Of a stretch of 41,111 nt of DNA, positions 1 through 8,732 are shown piece after piece (the stretch's first letter is position 1; each line of letters begins with the position of its first letter). The stretch spans positions 1 to 41,111 of the forward strand of contig CALSSN010000017.1 in NCBI GenBank assembly GCA_943789025.1, read 5' to 3'. The translations under genes and the position numbers were made by a program. Under the pieces are notes generated by a model that searched no databases, was not told the origin of the DNA, and saw nothing but the letters and a program-made list of their open reading frames with translations. Source of the stretch: an uncultured Verrucomicrobiales bacterium. GTDB taxonomy: Bacteria; Verrucomicrobiota; Verrucomicrobiia; Verrucomicrobiales; DEV007.

Positions 1-477
1 ACAAACCTGAGGGGTGTCATGATCGGGATCAAGACTCACCGATAAGAGGTGAAGATTCGGCTCCTCCGAAAATTTTTCGAGAACTTCCGCCATCATTCCC
101 TGAATCCCAGCACAGCCACTCGGACAACGGGTGAAAAGATAACTGACTAGAGTAATGCGACCATCGGCCAGATCGTCTCCATGCTTCATGTAAAGCATCC
201 GATCCTGGGCCAGCACCCCAGGGCCGAGGCCGAGCTTCACGGGCTGGCCGGTATGGGATGTCACCTCCATATCTTCATCCAGCCTCGAAAGAAAAGGAAG
301 CCTGCCTTCAGGAGCAGCCTTTCCCTTGACGGCAAAGGTAAATATATAATTGACCCCAACGACAGCCCCCAGAGCAATCACAATCATGAGGGCGGGCACC
401 GTCCATGGGTTGATCCGGCGCTCGACGGAAGCTTTTGGGGATGATGGGTCGCTATCAGGTGATTTATTCTCGGACAT
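1..477 (-). CDS. SCO1/SenC-family copper chaperone, C-terminus cut by window start
   Basis: SCO proteins are membrane-anchored thioredoxin-fold proteins that help deliver copper to the CuA site of cytochrome c oxidase. Read from ATG at 477, 159 residues are visible. A charged N-terminus is followed by one membrane segment near residues 22-45 (NPWTVPALMIVIALG and on), then the start of the thioredoxin fold with the copper/redox motif CPSGC near residue 123 and SVSLDPDHDTP near 150. The distal conserved His lies beyond the window edge, so completeness cannot be judged. It is the third gene of a ctaA-ctaB-sco run, the expected context for oxidase assembly; oxidase subunit genes may follow outside the window. 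The family call is firm; copper delivery is inferred from the family. Confidence 0.88.
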   Translation of the reverse strand, partial: MSENKSPDSDPSSPKASVERRINPWTVPALMIVIALGAVVGVNYIFTFAVKGKAAPEGRLPFLSRLDEDMEVTSHTGQPVKLGLGPGVLAQDRMLYMKHGDDLADGRITLVSYLFTRCPSGCAGIQGMMAEVLEKFSEEPNLHLLSVSLDPDHDTPQVC

Positions 478-564
478 GATGGGTTTCTCTTTCTATTTGG
501 TAACTGGTCAATGGTGAATGAATCTCTCGGTAACAGAACAGACTTCCGGATTGTTTCTGATACT

Positions 565-1495
565 CTACGCCCAATCGATAACAAGAAGGATCAAGACCGC
601 AGGCAGGTAAGCGAGTGTGTAGAAGAAAAGTTTTCGAGCTGCTTCCTTGCTGCGCTGAAGACGAAAACGGATCCCAAGGACAAGCATCCAGCCCCCAAGA
701 AGCCCACCGCCGACAGCAAGAATCCAGCCACCAAAGCCATAGACGAGAGGCTGGACCATGAGCAGCACCAGTGGCACAGTGAATACAAGCGCGTAGAGCG
801 AAGTGCGAGACCCGTCATCGTCGTCGTTTGACCACATGACAAATCCGCCATCCTGGTACTGCTCGCGATAAATCCAGTTGATGGCCACGAAATGCGGGAG
901 TTGCCAGAAAAAGAGGAGAGCAAAGAGAAAAAAGCTTTCGGCAGAGAAGACGATATTCACACGAAACGGTGCCGATTCATCGCCAATCGCACCGAAAGCC
1001 CCCTACCCAACCGACCACTGGAGGAATGGCTCCGGAGACCGCTCCTACCAGGGTATTCAAGGACGAGGTTCGCTTCATCGGAGTATACACGAGCACATAG
1101 ACAAGAAGGGTCGCAGCCACCAAGGCTGACGATTCGACATTGACCATGGTGGCGAGGTGCACCATCCCGAAAGCACAGAGAAAACCGCCGAGTACAAAAG
1201 CAGGAACCGGAGAGAGCCGCTCGGCGGGCAATGGACGATCGCGAGTTCTTTTCATTTTCCGGTCGGCGTCGATCTCCATGAGCTGATTGAAAACAGAGGA
1301 GCCGAGCGCAGCCAGGGAGGTGCCGAATAGGGTGTGGAGAAGCAACCAGAATTCGAAGCCGTTCTCTTTTGAGGATACCCAGAATCCAATTCCAGTGGTA
1401 ACAAGAACCATTAGGGTCAAGCGAGCCTTGGTAATAGCCATGATATCCTCCCTGAGATTCGGAGGCTCCTGGGAATTCTCGTTTTTTCTCGCCAT
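565..1495 (-). CDS. ctaB: Protoheme IX farnesyltransferase (heme O synthase), frameshifted
   Basis: CtaB is a polytopic UbiA-family enzyme that attaches a farnesyl group to heme b, giving heme O for the oxidase. The N-terminal part (977-1495) carries the prenyl-diphosphate motif FNQLMEIDADRKMKRT and RPLP; the C-terminal part (from 960 down) carries FFWQLPHFVAINWIYRE, the second family signature. They lie in different frames. Removing one base from the five-C run at 999-1003 (five G in the coding strand) joins GWVG to AFGAIGDE and gives about 309 residues, the usual length. The start at 1495 has a GAGGAAA ribosome-binding site and lies 3 bases after the ctaA stop, so the two are probably co-translated. 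I take the frameshift as a sequencing overcall; a real mutation cannot be excluded. Confidence 0.88.
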
Positions 1496-1498
1496 CTG

Positions 1499-2543
1499 TC
1501 AGTTTCCTCTGGCAATAAGCGATGACTCCTTGCGGGTGGCAAGGAGAAGGAAGAAGCTCAGGCATACCATGCTGCATCCGAGACCAAGATGAATCACTTG
1601 CGAACCCGGCGGCAACCCATAGTGCGCCAGCGTCCATCCCGTAGCAACCTGAAGCCCTAGCATTACAACAACACTAAAAGGCCCCCAACGGCGCCATCCA
1701 CGCACTCCGCTCTTCATAATCCAGAATACCAGTCCTGCTGCAGAAAAAAACCAGTAGCCAGGCGAAACTTCGATGAACCTTGAAGGAATCGCCAGACTCT
1801 TCGACCCATTCACTTCTTGGCAGTTCAGGATAAACATGGACTGCGCTGTCAATTGCCTCACGTGTCTGAGCTCCAAGCACCACTTGAATCGCGGACAAGA
1901 GAGCAAAGAAAAACACAAAGTTCCGCACCCGCCGGTGATAAGCGGAAGGAAGCGAGAGTGAAGGCCAATTCTGGCTTGCACCCATGGCCAAAGCGATGAG
2001 CAGGCAAAAGAGGGCAATGGCGCAGACAAGGTGCAGAGTGATCATCCCCGGCATCAGCTTCGACTTGACGACCACGCCACCGAGCCACCCTTGAAAGGCG
2101 ACAAGTAAGAACGCAGCAAAAGCACCCCGGAAAAGCCACGGACGGTTCTTCCTGAGGCTTAATGAAAAAAGTAGAGCGAGCAAAATGGCAAAGCCGACAA
2201 GCACACCGAGAAGGCGATTGAGGTATTCAATCCAGAGGTGAACGGGATTAAAAAGCGCCACCAGATCCTCCTCAGTGAGATGCGGATGCTTCTCTCTGAA
2301 ATCTTCTAAGACTGCGGGAAGGTCTACTTTCTCCAAGGTGTTCGGTGGCCACCAGCAACCCCAGCATCGGGGCCAGTCCGGACAACCCAGACCCGAGCCT
2401 GTGGCTCTAACGAAACCACCGACAAAAATCAGCAGGAGCGTAAGCGCCAGCGTAATGACTACCATCCTTCTAAAGCGAGTGAGATGCACGGGTTCACTAG
2501 AAGATACGCTGCTCAAACGGGCAAGGGATGGATCCTGCTTCAT
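1499..2543 (-). CDS. ctaA: Heme A synthase (COX15/CtaA family), frameshifted
   Basis: CtaA oxidises the C8 methyl of heme O to a formyl group, making heme A for aa3-type oxidases. The sequence shows a membrane helix, then ATGSGLGCPDWPRCWG with the paired loop cysteines, HLWIEYLNRLLG, a helix with TLHLVCAIALF, a second half with KVHRSFAWLL, and HLGLGC near the end, giving the expected histidines and about eight helices. In the EYLNR motif Asn stands where the Bacillus-type enzyme has His; I recall this form from other Bacteroidetes- or PVC-type CtaA. The reading frame breaks at the run of seven A at 1744-1750; with six, LLVF continues into SAAGLVFWIM and the protein is about 347 residues. First gene of the ctaA-ctaB-sco set. 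Confidence 0.88.
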
Positions 2544-2653
2544 TCAGGAGAACGAAGACGGGCACGAGTCATACGAAATCGAACTGGAAATGCACCCAGT
2601 CTGGAGCTACTTCTCAGAGAGAATCAGAATTCGATATCCCCATTTTTTTGGCA

Positions 2654-4889
2654 ATGTCCAGTGAACGATCGTCCAGATATTTATCTTTTACCAGGCAATG
2701 TGCCAGGCCTCTGATCGCTGCACTGGCAATTATCACCCCACTTCTTATCCCGGGAACTGTCGCTGCAGTAGACCTCTCGCTTTCGGATGCTACCAAAGAG
2801 AGGCTTAAAAAGCATCTCCCTCGATGCTACCCCGAAATTGATCGCCCGCGAACCAGTCCACGTGGTCGCGCTAGGCGATTCGATCACCAACCTTTTCGCA
2901 CTCGACGATTATCACGAAGACTGGGTGAGGTCATATCCCGCCATCTTCCTCGATAAGCTCGCTAATGAGTTCATGTACACCGGGGGCGTCAGACTGATCA
3001 GAACGAAAACCAAGAAACACGCAACAAAATTACTGCCTCTCGCTGGACCCGAAATCACCTACAACAATCTCGCAAGGAACGGTGCAACTGTCCAACGGGG
3101 ACTCCTCCGAACAGCCTCCCGCGCATTCCTCAACCAGCCAGATCTCGTCCTTATCAACTTTGGCCTCAATGACTCCAATGGCAGCGTGCCTCTTGACCGC
3201 TACGAGGAGGTTCTCGCGCTGCTCATCGACATGGTTCGCGCCAAGGGCGCCGACTGCATTGTCCTCGGATGCACCTTCCGGACCGCTGATCCCAACGGCG
3301 TGTATTCAGCCACATCGTTGCCTGATTTCATAGGATTAAGCCGCCCCTACGCAGCCTTGGCGCGTGATCTCGCAGAAAAGCGAGGCGTCTTTTTTGCTGA
3401 CCTGGGCGACCCTCGCTTTTTCGTCAAACCGCTCGAGGAAACGGATGCTTTGGATGATTTCATTCTAAAGGTCGGAGCTCAACTCGAGCAGAAAGCATTT
3501 CTCTTTGAGAATGGAGAAGCCGATAGACTGCATATAGGCCGGTCCGCTCACCGGCGCCTCGGCAGCGCCATCCATCAGCAACTCGTTGATCACGACACGA
3601 CCCATTCCTCCTTGACCCTCAACGATGCAATTCTCACCCTTGCTCCCGATGGCGGCATGGTGGCTGAAGCAAGCCTAACCAATTCCTCCGACCAGCCTAT
3701 TTCCTGTCAGGTTGCCCCGCTCGCCTTCACATTATCCCACCGGCCAGTCTCCCCAGCTATCGCCTGCACAATTTTGCCAGGAGAATTCCGAGCACTCAGG
3801 TTTTCCTATGCTGCCACGGAAGAAGATCTAGCGCACTTGTTTCCTGCGAAAGCTGGCACGCTCTACCTTCCTCTCCTTGTCAGTTCTCCAGAAGCGACCA
3901 CCACGCTGACCACCCAAGCGAAACCTCGACCCATCGGCGTCACCTGGGACACTGGGATGACGGTCAATATCGATAAGACAATCGAAATCAAGCCAACCCT
4001 GAGCAACCCTTCTGACAAGCCCTTTTCCGGAGAATTCACTGCGACCTGGAATGGACAAGAGTCGCGCGGTTCTGTTTCGATTCCTTCCGAAGGGAAACAA
4101 CAGATAACAATAAAGTTTACTCCTCCCGCCTCATCCCAAGTTGAAAGAATAGGCAGCAATCTCGTGCTGACCTTCAGCGACGGACCACGTTTCGTCCGTA
4201 AGCTGGAACTGATCAGAAACCTCGGACTTCAAGAGTGGCGAACTCTTGAGCAGGGGTCCGCTTACCAATTTGAGGGAAGCAACAGAATTGAAAGCCCCCC
4301 TTCTCAAGCGACGGTCAGGCTCAAGGTTGATGCAGATCAGGAAAAACTTTATCTAACTTATGATCTAGGATCACTCGCCCTCTCCGATGCCGAGGACCAA
4401 CTTACGGCGGTAATCCAGATTCAGTTGGATGGAAGGGCCTACGGGAAAAGGCAGGCACCGGGGCCTGTCGGCGAAATGGTCATTACCTTCTCCTCATCGT
4501 CAGACGGCATGGGGACCGTCAACCTGCTCGGCGACTGTATTTTCGGAGTCGACTACACTGCTGATCTCAGCAACAAGGGGATCAGTGCTTTGGCCTCAAC
4601 CCGTCCTGACGGAAAGCGTAGAATCATGGTAAGCATCCCAAGAAAATATTTTTACTGCCACGAATATGGCCGGGTTCCAGAACAGGCTATTGGTAATGGG
4701 AACTCCCAATTCGGTATCAATACATTTATCAGTCTCCTCGATCCAGATCCTAAGGCCGCGATACGCTTTCCGAATAATCTCCAATTTCTGCTCGTTCGTC
4801 CACTCGTGACAAAGTACGACGCAGAAACACTTGGAGCTCTGGAGCTCAGCAACCCGAGAACCGGACGCTGGGCCATGCATCTTTTCTGA
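2654..4889 (+). CDS. Secreted SGNH/GDSL hydrolase with C-terminal beta domains, frameshifted
   Basis: This is probably an exported esterase or carbohydrate esterase. From ATG at 2654 a hydrophobic signal (PLIAALAIITPLLIPGTVAA) leads to the mature chain. The SGNH blocks follow: GDSI with nucleophile Ser near corrected residue 76, an Asn/Gly block (NLARNGATV), FGLND, and ADRLH as the Asp-x-x-His block. After about residue 330 come Ig-like regions and a C-terminal domain with KLYLTYDLG and IMVSIPRKYF that resembles CBM9-like sugar-binding folds (inference). The signal-peptide frame and the catalytic frame differ; removing one A from the A5 run at 2807-2811 gives ATKERLKSISLDATPK and a 744-residue protein. 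An uncorrected reading would start at 2787 and lose the signal peptide. Substrate unknown. Divergent from ctaA, followed by purD. Confidence 0.75.
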
Positions 4890-4978
4890 TCCTTAAAGGT
4901 TTTTCAGCCATCTTGCTCCAGTCCAAGTTCTTTTCATTCACAGCAAATTACCCCAACACCCTTTCAGGAAATACAACC

Positions 4979-6238
4979 ATGAAGATTCTTGTCGTTGGCA
5001 AAGGCGGGCGCGAACACGCCATTCACACAGCTCTCAGCGAATCACCCGGAGAGCATCAACTCTACGCATTTCCGGGGAGCGACGCCATTTCACAGCTCGC
5101 CACAATCGTCGAGGTCGAGACTCTGAAAGCTCTTATTCAATTCATGACATCCGAGGCAATCGACCTCTGCATTGCCGGGGAAGAAAGCTATCTCATCAAA
5201 GAGGAGGGGCTGGCTAACGCCTGCCAGCAAGCTGGCATTCCCTGTTGGGGGCCTCACCTTGAAAGTGCCCAACTGGAAGCGAGCAAAGAGTTCGCTAAAC
5301 AGTTCATGGTCCGCCACGCCATCCCCACAGGAAACTATCTTTCGACAAATTCTCCTGAGGAGGCTTTTGACGCCATTAAGAGCTACCCTGCCGTCCTCAA
5401 ATTCGATGGCCTTGCTGCTGGAAAAGGTGTTGCCCTTCCTAACACAGAGGAAGAAGCCCGCAGCTTCATCCACGACGTTCTTGTTGACCGAAAATTCGGC
5501 TCGGGCAACCTGCTTGTGGAGGAGTTTCTTACAGGGCCAGAGATTTCTATTTTTGCGGCGCTTGCTGATGGAGACTATCAGATTCTCGCACCGGCGAGAG
5601 ATTACAAACGCATCGGCGAAGGCGACTCCGGCCCGAATACCGGAGGGATGGGAGCCGTGGCAAGTCGCAACCTGGTTGCTCCAGATCTGCTGGCAGAAAT
5701 CGAGACTACGATTGTGCGGCCTACTGTCGATGGCCTTGTTGCGGATGGGCTTCCCTACCGCGGCTTCCTCTACTTCGGCATTATGCTGACTCCGGATGGG
5801 CCACGAATCCTTGAATACAACTGCCGCTTCGGTGACCCGGAATGCCAGGCTGTACTTCCGCTCATCGAGGGTGACTTCGCTTCCTACTGTGCGCAAGGTG
5901 CCAAAGGAAAAATCAGCCGAGACCTGATTGGTTTCCGTGAGGGATGGAGCGTATGTGTCATCCTGGCAAGCGCCGGATATCCTGCGACATCGCATAGCGG
6001 TGATCACATCTCTGGATTCGATAACCTCAGCAATACCACACGGCTCTATCACGCTGGAACGAAGCTCGGAGAGCGCGGCGCTTTCGAGACCGCTGGAGGA
6101 CGGGTCCTCGCTGTTGTCTGTCATCGTTCGACCCGGGAGGAAGCCGTCGAAGCAGCGCACGCCGCCGCTGACTGCATCCATTTCGAAGGCCTGCAACGAC
6201 GCAGGGACATTGGTCTACTTCATTTTGAGAGTGATTGA
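4979..6238 (+). CDS. purD: Phosphoribosylamine--glycine ligase (GAR synthetase)
   Basis: PurD joins 5-phosphoribosylamine and glycine with ATP to form glycinamide ribonucleotide, step two of purine synthesis. The 419-residue product has the N-terminal motif VGKGGREHA, an ATP-grasp region with LKFDGLAAGKGV near residue 140, EEFLTGPEIS, GPNTGGMGAV and EYNCRFGDPECQ, and the C-terminal domain, all in order and at family length. Start chosen at 4979 because the family begins MKILVVG and AGGA precedes it by about 9 bases; the frame is open further upstream (to 4913) but that part is not conserved-looking. It stands alone as a purine gene. Glycine for it can come from the SHMT domain encoded at 14092-16335. 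Confidence 0.96.
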   Translation: MKILVVGKGGREHAIHTALSESPGEHQLYAFPGSDAISQLATIVEVETLKALIQFMTSEAIDLCIAGEESYLIKEEGLANACQQAGIPCWGPHLESAQLEASKEFAKQFMVRHAIPTGNYLSTNSPEEAFDAIKSYPAVLKFDGLAAGKGVALPNTEEEARSFIHDVLVDRKFGSGNLLVEEFLTGPEISIFAALADGDYQILAPARDYKRIGEGDSGPNTGGMGAVASRNLVAPDLLAEIETTIVRPTVDGLVADGLPYRGFLYFGIMLTPDGPRILEYNCRFGDPECQAVLPLIEGDFASYCAQGAKGKISRDLIGFREGWSVCVILASAGYPATSHSGDHISGFDNLSNTTRLYHAGTKLGERGAFETAGGRVLAVVCHRSTREEAVEAAHAAADCIHFEGLQRRRDIGLLHFESD

Positions 6239-6391
6239 TCGGAAAGTGCTACGTGAATCAAACGACATCTCCTCTCTCAAGTTCTGGCACCCATCTTCTC
6301 GCCAACATTAGCTGCGGACGTCCTGAACTCACAAAGAAAAATCTTTCTTCCTCTCTAGTCACTTCTCCTCAACCGTTGTTTAATCTTTCGC

Positions 6392-7648
6392 ATGGCAAGT
6401 AAGAAAAAAGCGGCCCGAAGGGTGGCAAGAAAGAAGCCGGTGCAGCCGCCATGGATGAGGTCTATGCCCGAAAGCCAGTTCTCTTTTATGAGGAATATCC
6501 TGGCGGCGCCAAGTCCGGTCGGACTGGAGGCCGCCATGAGTTACGGGATCATCAAGCCTTTCTTTGAAGAGATCATGCCCGATTCGTGGGCAATCCATCA
6601 GTTCAAGGGAAATGCTGGGATTGTTCTCGACACGGCACCAGAAAATAAAAACGATCTGCTGTCTGTCATGATCGTGGGCCATGCCGACAAGATCCGCATG
6701 CAGGTTCGCAGTATCGGTTCCGATGGAAAAATATGGATCAACAGCGATTCATTTCTTCCTACAACGCTGATCGGCCATGAAGTAAAACTGTTTACGCAAA
6801 ACCCTAAAACACCGGGAGATTACCGAGTCATCGAAGGGGGCACAATCGAAGCCCTCGGAGCGATTCACTTTGCTGCCAATGATATGCGGACAGGAGACAA
6901 GGGCATCAGTCCCGAAATGCTCTATCTGGAGCTCCAGATTCACGGCACAGATCCAGTGAAGCAGGTTGAAAAGCTTGGCATCCAGCCGGGCGACCCCATC
7001 ATCCTTGACCGCACCATCCGTCGCGGCTTCAGCAAGGACACCTTTTATGGCGCCTACCTTGATAATGGGCTCGGCTGCTTCGTCTGCGCCGAGCTTGCCC
7101 GCCTTCTTTCAAAACGCCCGCTCCGGAGAATTCGGGTTCAACTCGCCATTGCCAGTCACGAAGAAATTGGCAGAATGGGCAGCCGAGTCATGGCAGGCGA
7201 ATTACGACCTGATGTTCTTATCGGGGTGGACGTCAATCACGATTTCAAGGCTGCTCCTGGAATTTCAGAGAAGCGTATGAGCCCACTTGAAATGGGCAAA
7301 GGCTTCACTTTGACCGGTGGATCGATCACCAGTCCGCAACTGAATGCCTGTATCGAGGCAGCGGCGACCAAAGCCAATATCCCCATGCAGAGGGGCGTCA
7401 CTGGGAGAGACACCGGCACCGATGCAATGGCAGCCGCCTTCGCCGGCGTCGATGCAGCTGCCACCTCTGTAGGCTTTCCAACGAGAAATATGCATACCAT
7501 CTCTGAAATTGCGCACACGGGAGACGTTCTCTCCTGCATCCACGGGCTTGACGCATTCCTGCGGGAAATGGAGCGACAAGGCCGATCCGCAGATGATTTC
7601 CGCAAGGGCCATCCACGACTCGACGGCGTAGCCACTGCCAGCGCCTGA
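6392..7648 (+). CDS. M42-family metallo-aminopeptidase (glutamyl aminopeptidase/FrvX type)
   Basis: M42 peptidases are cytoplasmic di-metal aminopeptidases forming large tetrahedral assemblies that trim peptides. The 418-residue sequence keeps the metal and catalytic residues: GHAD (His97, Asp99), YLDNGLG (bridging Asp), SHEEIG (catalytic Glu pair), GVDVNHD, and MHTISE near the C-terminus. A PDZ-like insert region (TLIGHEVKLFTQ to GDPIILD) lies between the first and second motifs, as in the family. The first 20 residues are very rich in Lys/Arg, unusual for this family, and may be a flexible or nucleic-acid-binding tail, or the start may lie further downstream (Met at residue 22 or 25). No operon partner is evident; 153 bases separate it from purD. 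Family assignment strong, substrate unknown. Confidence 0.85.
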   Translation: MASKKKAARRVARKKPVQPPWMRSMPESQFSFMRNILAAPSPVGLEAAMSYGIIKPFFEEIMPDSWAIHQFKGNAGIVLDTAPENKNDLLSVMIVGHADKIRMQVRSIGSDGKIWINSDSFLPTTLIGHEVKLFTQNPKTPGDYRVIEGGTIEALGAIHFAANDMRTGDKGISPEMLYLELQIHGTDPVKQVEKLGIQPGDPIILDRTIRRGFSKDTFYGAYLDNGLGCFVCAELARLLSKRPLRRIRVQLAIASHEEIGRMGSRVMAGELRPDVLIGVDVNHDFKAAPGISEKRMSPLEMGKGFTLTGGSITSPQLNACIEAAATKANIPMQRGVTGRDTGTDAMAAAFAGVDAAATSVGFPTRNMHTISEIAHTGDVLSCIHGLDAFLREMERQGRSADDFRKGHPRLDGVATASA

Positions 7649-7813
7649 AACAAAACGAAACCAGTTCAAAAAAAACTGAATGTGATTTGATCCTTTCCAA
7701 ATGACACCAGACTGCGCTTTCCCGTGTTTCACACCTTTTCTGCTCGTGATACCTTCTCATTTTCAGGCTCAAAGCACAGCCTGAACAGATCTCCGCAAAT
7801 TCTTCTTCATCCC

Positions 7814-8731
7814 ATGCATATCAGCGACATTCTCAGCGACAACGAATGTGTTTTCTCATTCGAGTTTTTTCCGCCCAAAAGTGAAGCGGCTTCCGAGGCA
7901 CTTTTTAAATCCATCGAAGAACTTGAACCCTACCGCCCGGGATATGTCAGCGTGACATACGGCGCAGGCGGAACCACCCGCGATATGACTCACGACCTTG
8001 TCGTGCGCATCAAAACAACTACCGAACTCGACCCCACTCCTCATTTGACCTGCGTCTGCCACAGCGAAGAGGAGATCAATGATATTCTCCAACGTTATGC
8101 GGAGGCAGGAGTCAGTAATATTCTCGCGCTTGGCGGCGATCCCCCTCGTCAGATGGAGAACTACGACAGGAACAGCGACGCCTTTCAACATGCCTCTGAC
8201 CTTGTAGCTTTCATCAAGCGCTTCAACGCGTCCTCGACGCATCCTGACCCGCGCGGATTCGGCATCGGAGTAGCTGGGTTCCCCGAAGGTCACCCGGGAA
8301 CTCCCAATCGAATCAAAGAAATGGACTACTTGAAAGAGAAGGTTGATGCAGGTGCTGATTATATCTGCACCCAACTTTTCTTCGATAATCGGGACTTCTA
8401 TGACTTTCGGGAACGCTGCCGTTTAGCTGGCATTCATATTCCCATTGTTGCCGGCATTATGCCTGTTTCCAGTATCAATAGCATGCAGCGCATGGCAGAC
8501 CTTGCCGCAGGGGCCCGCTTCCCTGCCAAGCTCCTGAAAGCTCTTGGGAGAGCCGAGGGCGACAAAGCTGTCGAACGCGTGGGCATCCATTACGCTACCG
8601 AGCAGTGTTCCGACCTACTCGACAATGGAGTAGAAGGCATTCATTTTTACACGCTGAATAAATCTTCCGCGACACGCGAAATCTACGCTAATTTAGGCCT
8701 TGGGTCTTCAGTGGCACCCGCGTCGACCTGA
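7814..8731 (+). CDS. metF: 5,10-methylenetetrahydrofolate reductase
   Basis: MetF reduces methylene-THF to methyl-THF with NAD(P)H and FAD, supplying methyl groups for methionine. The 305-residue TIM-barrel product shows FSFEFFPPKS at the N-terminus (catalytic Glu), VSVTYGAGG, HLTCVCHS, LALGGDPP, and AGADYICTQLFFD, all family hallmarks. Start chosen at 7814 (MHISDILS) because it sits 7 residues before the conserved EFFPP; the frame is open to 7724 but that extension is not family-like. No strong ribosome-binding site is visible. The gene converges with the cystathionine gamma-synthase-like gene with a single base between stop codons, so two methionine-related genes meet tail to tail. I see no SAM or cobalamin riboswitch in the 165 bases upstream. 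Confidence 0.95.
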   Translation: MHISDILSDNECVFSFEFFPPKSEAASEALFKSIEELEPYRPGYVSVTYGAGGTTRDMTHDLVVRIKTTTELDPTPHLTCVCHSEEEINDILQRYAEAGVSNILALGGDPPRQMENYDRNSDAFQHASDLVAFIKRFNASSTHPDPRGFGIGVAGFPEGHPGTPNRIKEMDYLKEKVDAGADYICTQLFFDNRDFYDFRERCRLAGIHIPIVAGIMPVSSINSMQRMADLAAGARFPAKLLKALGRAEGDKAVERVGIHYATEQCSDLLDNGVEGIHFYTLNKSSATREIYANLGLGSSVAPAST

Positions 8732-8732
8732 C

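Noticed and set aside
957..1637. 226-codon minus-strand frame across the ctaA-ctaB junction
   Set aside because: It overlaps the proven ctaA and ctaB frames and shows no family motif; it arises because of the frame break in ctaB.
565..2543. Programmed frameshifting in ctaA and ctaB
   Set aside because: No slippery heptamer with a downstream structure stands out, and the same kind of break occurs in unrelated genes; sequencing error is simpler.
5090..6196. 368-codon open frame on the minus strand
   Set aside because: It lies entirely opposite purD, whose motifs are unambiguous; composition is that of an antisense shadow.
7649..7813. SAM or cobalamin riboswitch ahead of metF, or terminator after the M42 gene
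   Set aside because: Only a weak CAGTT/AACTG stem around an A-rich loop is present; no riboswitch core or T-tailed hairpin.
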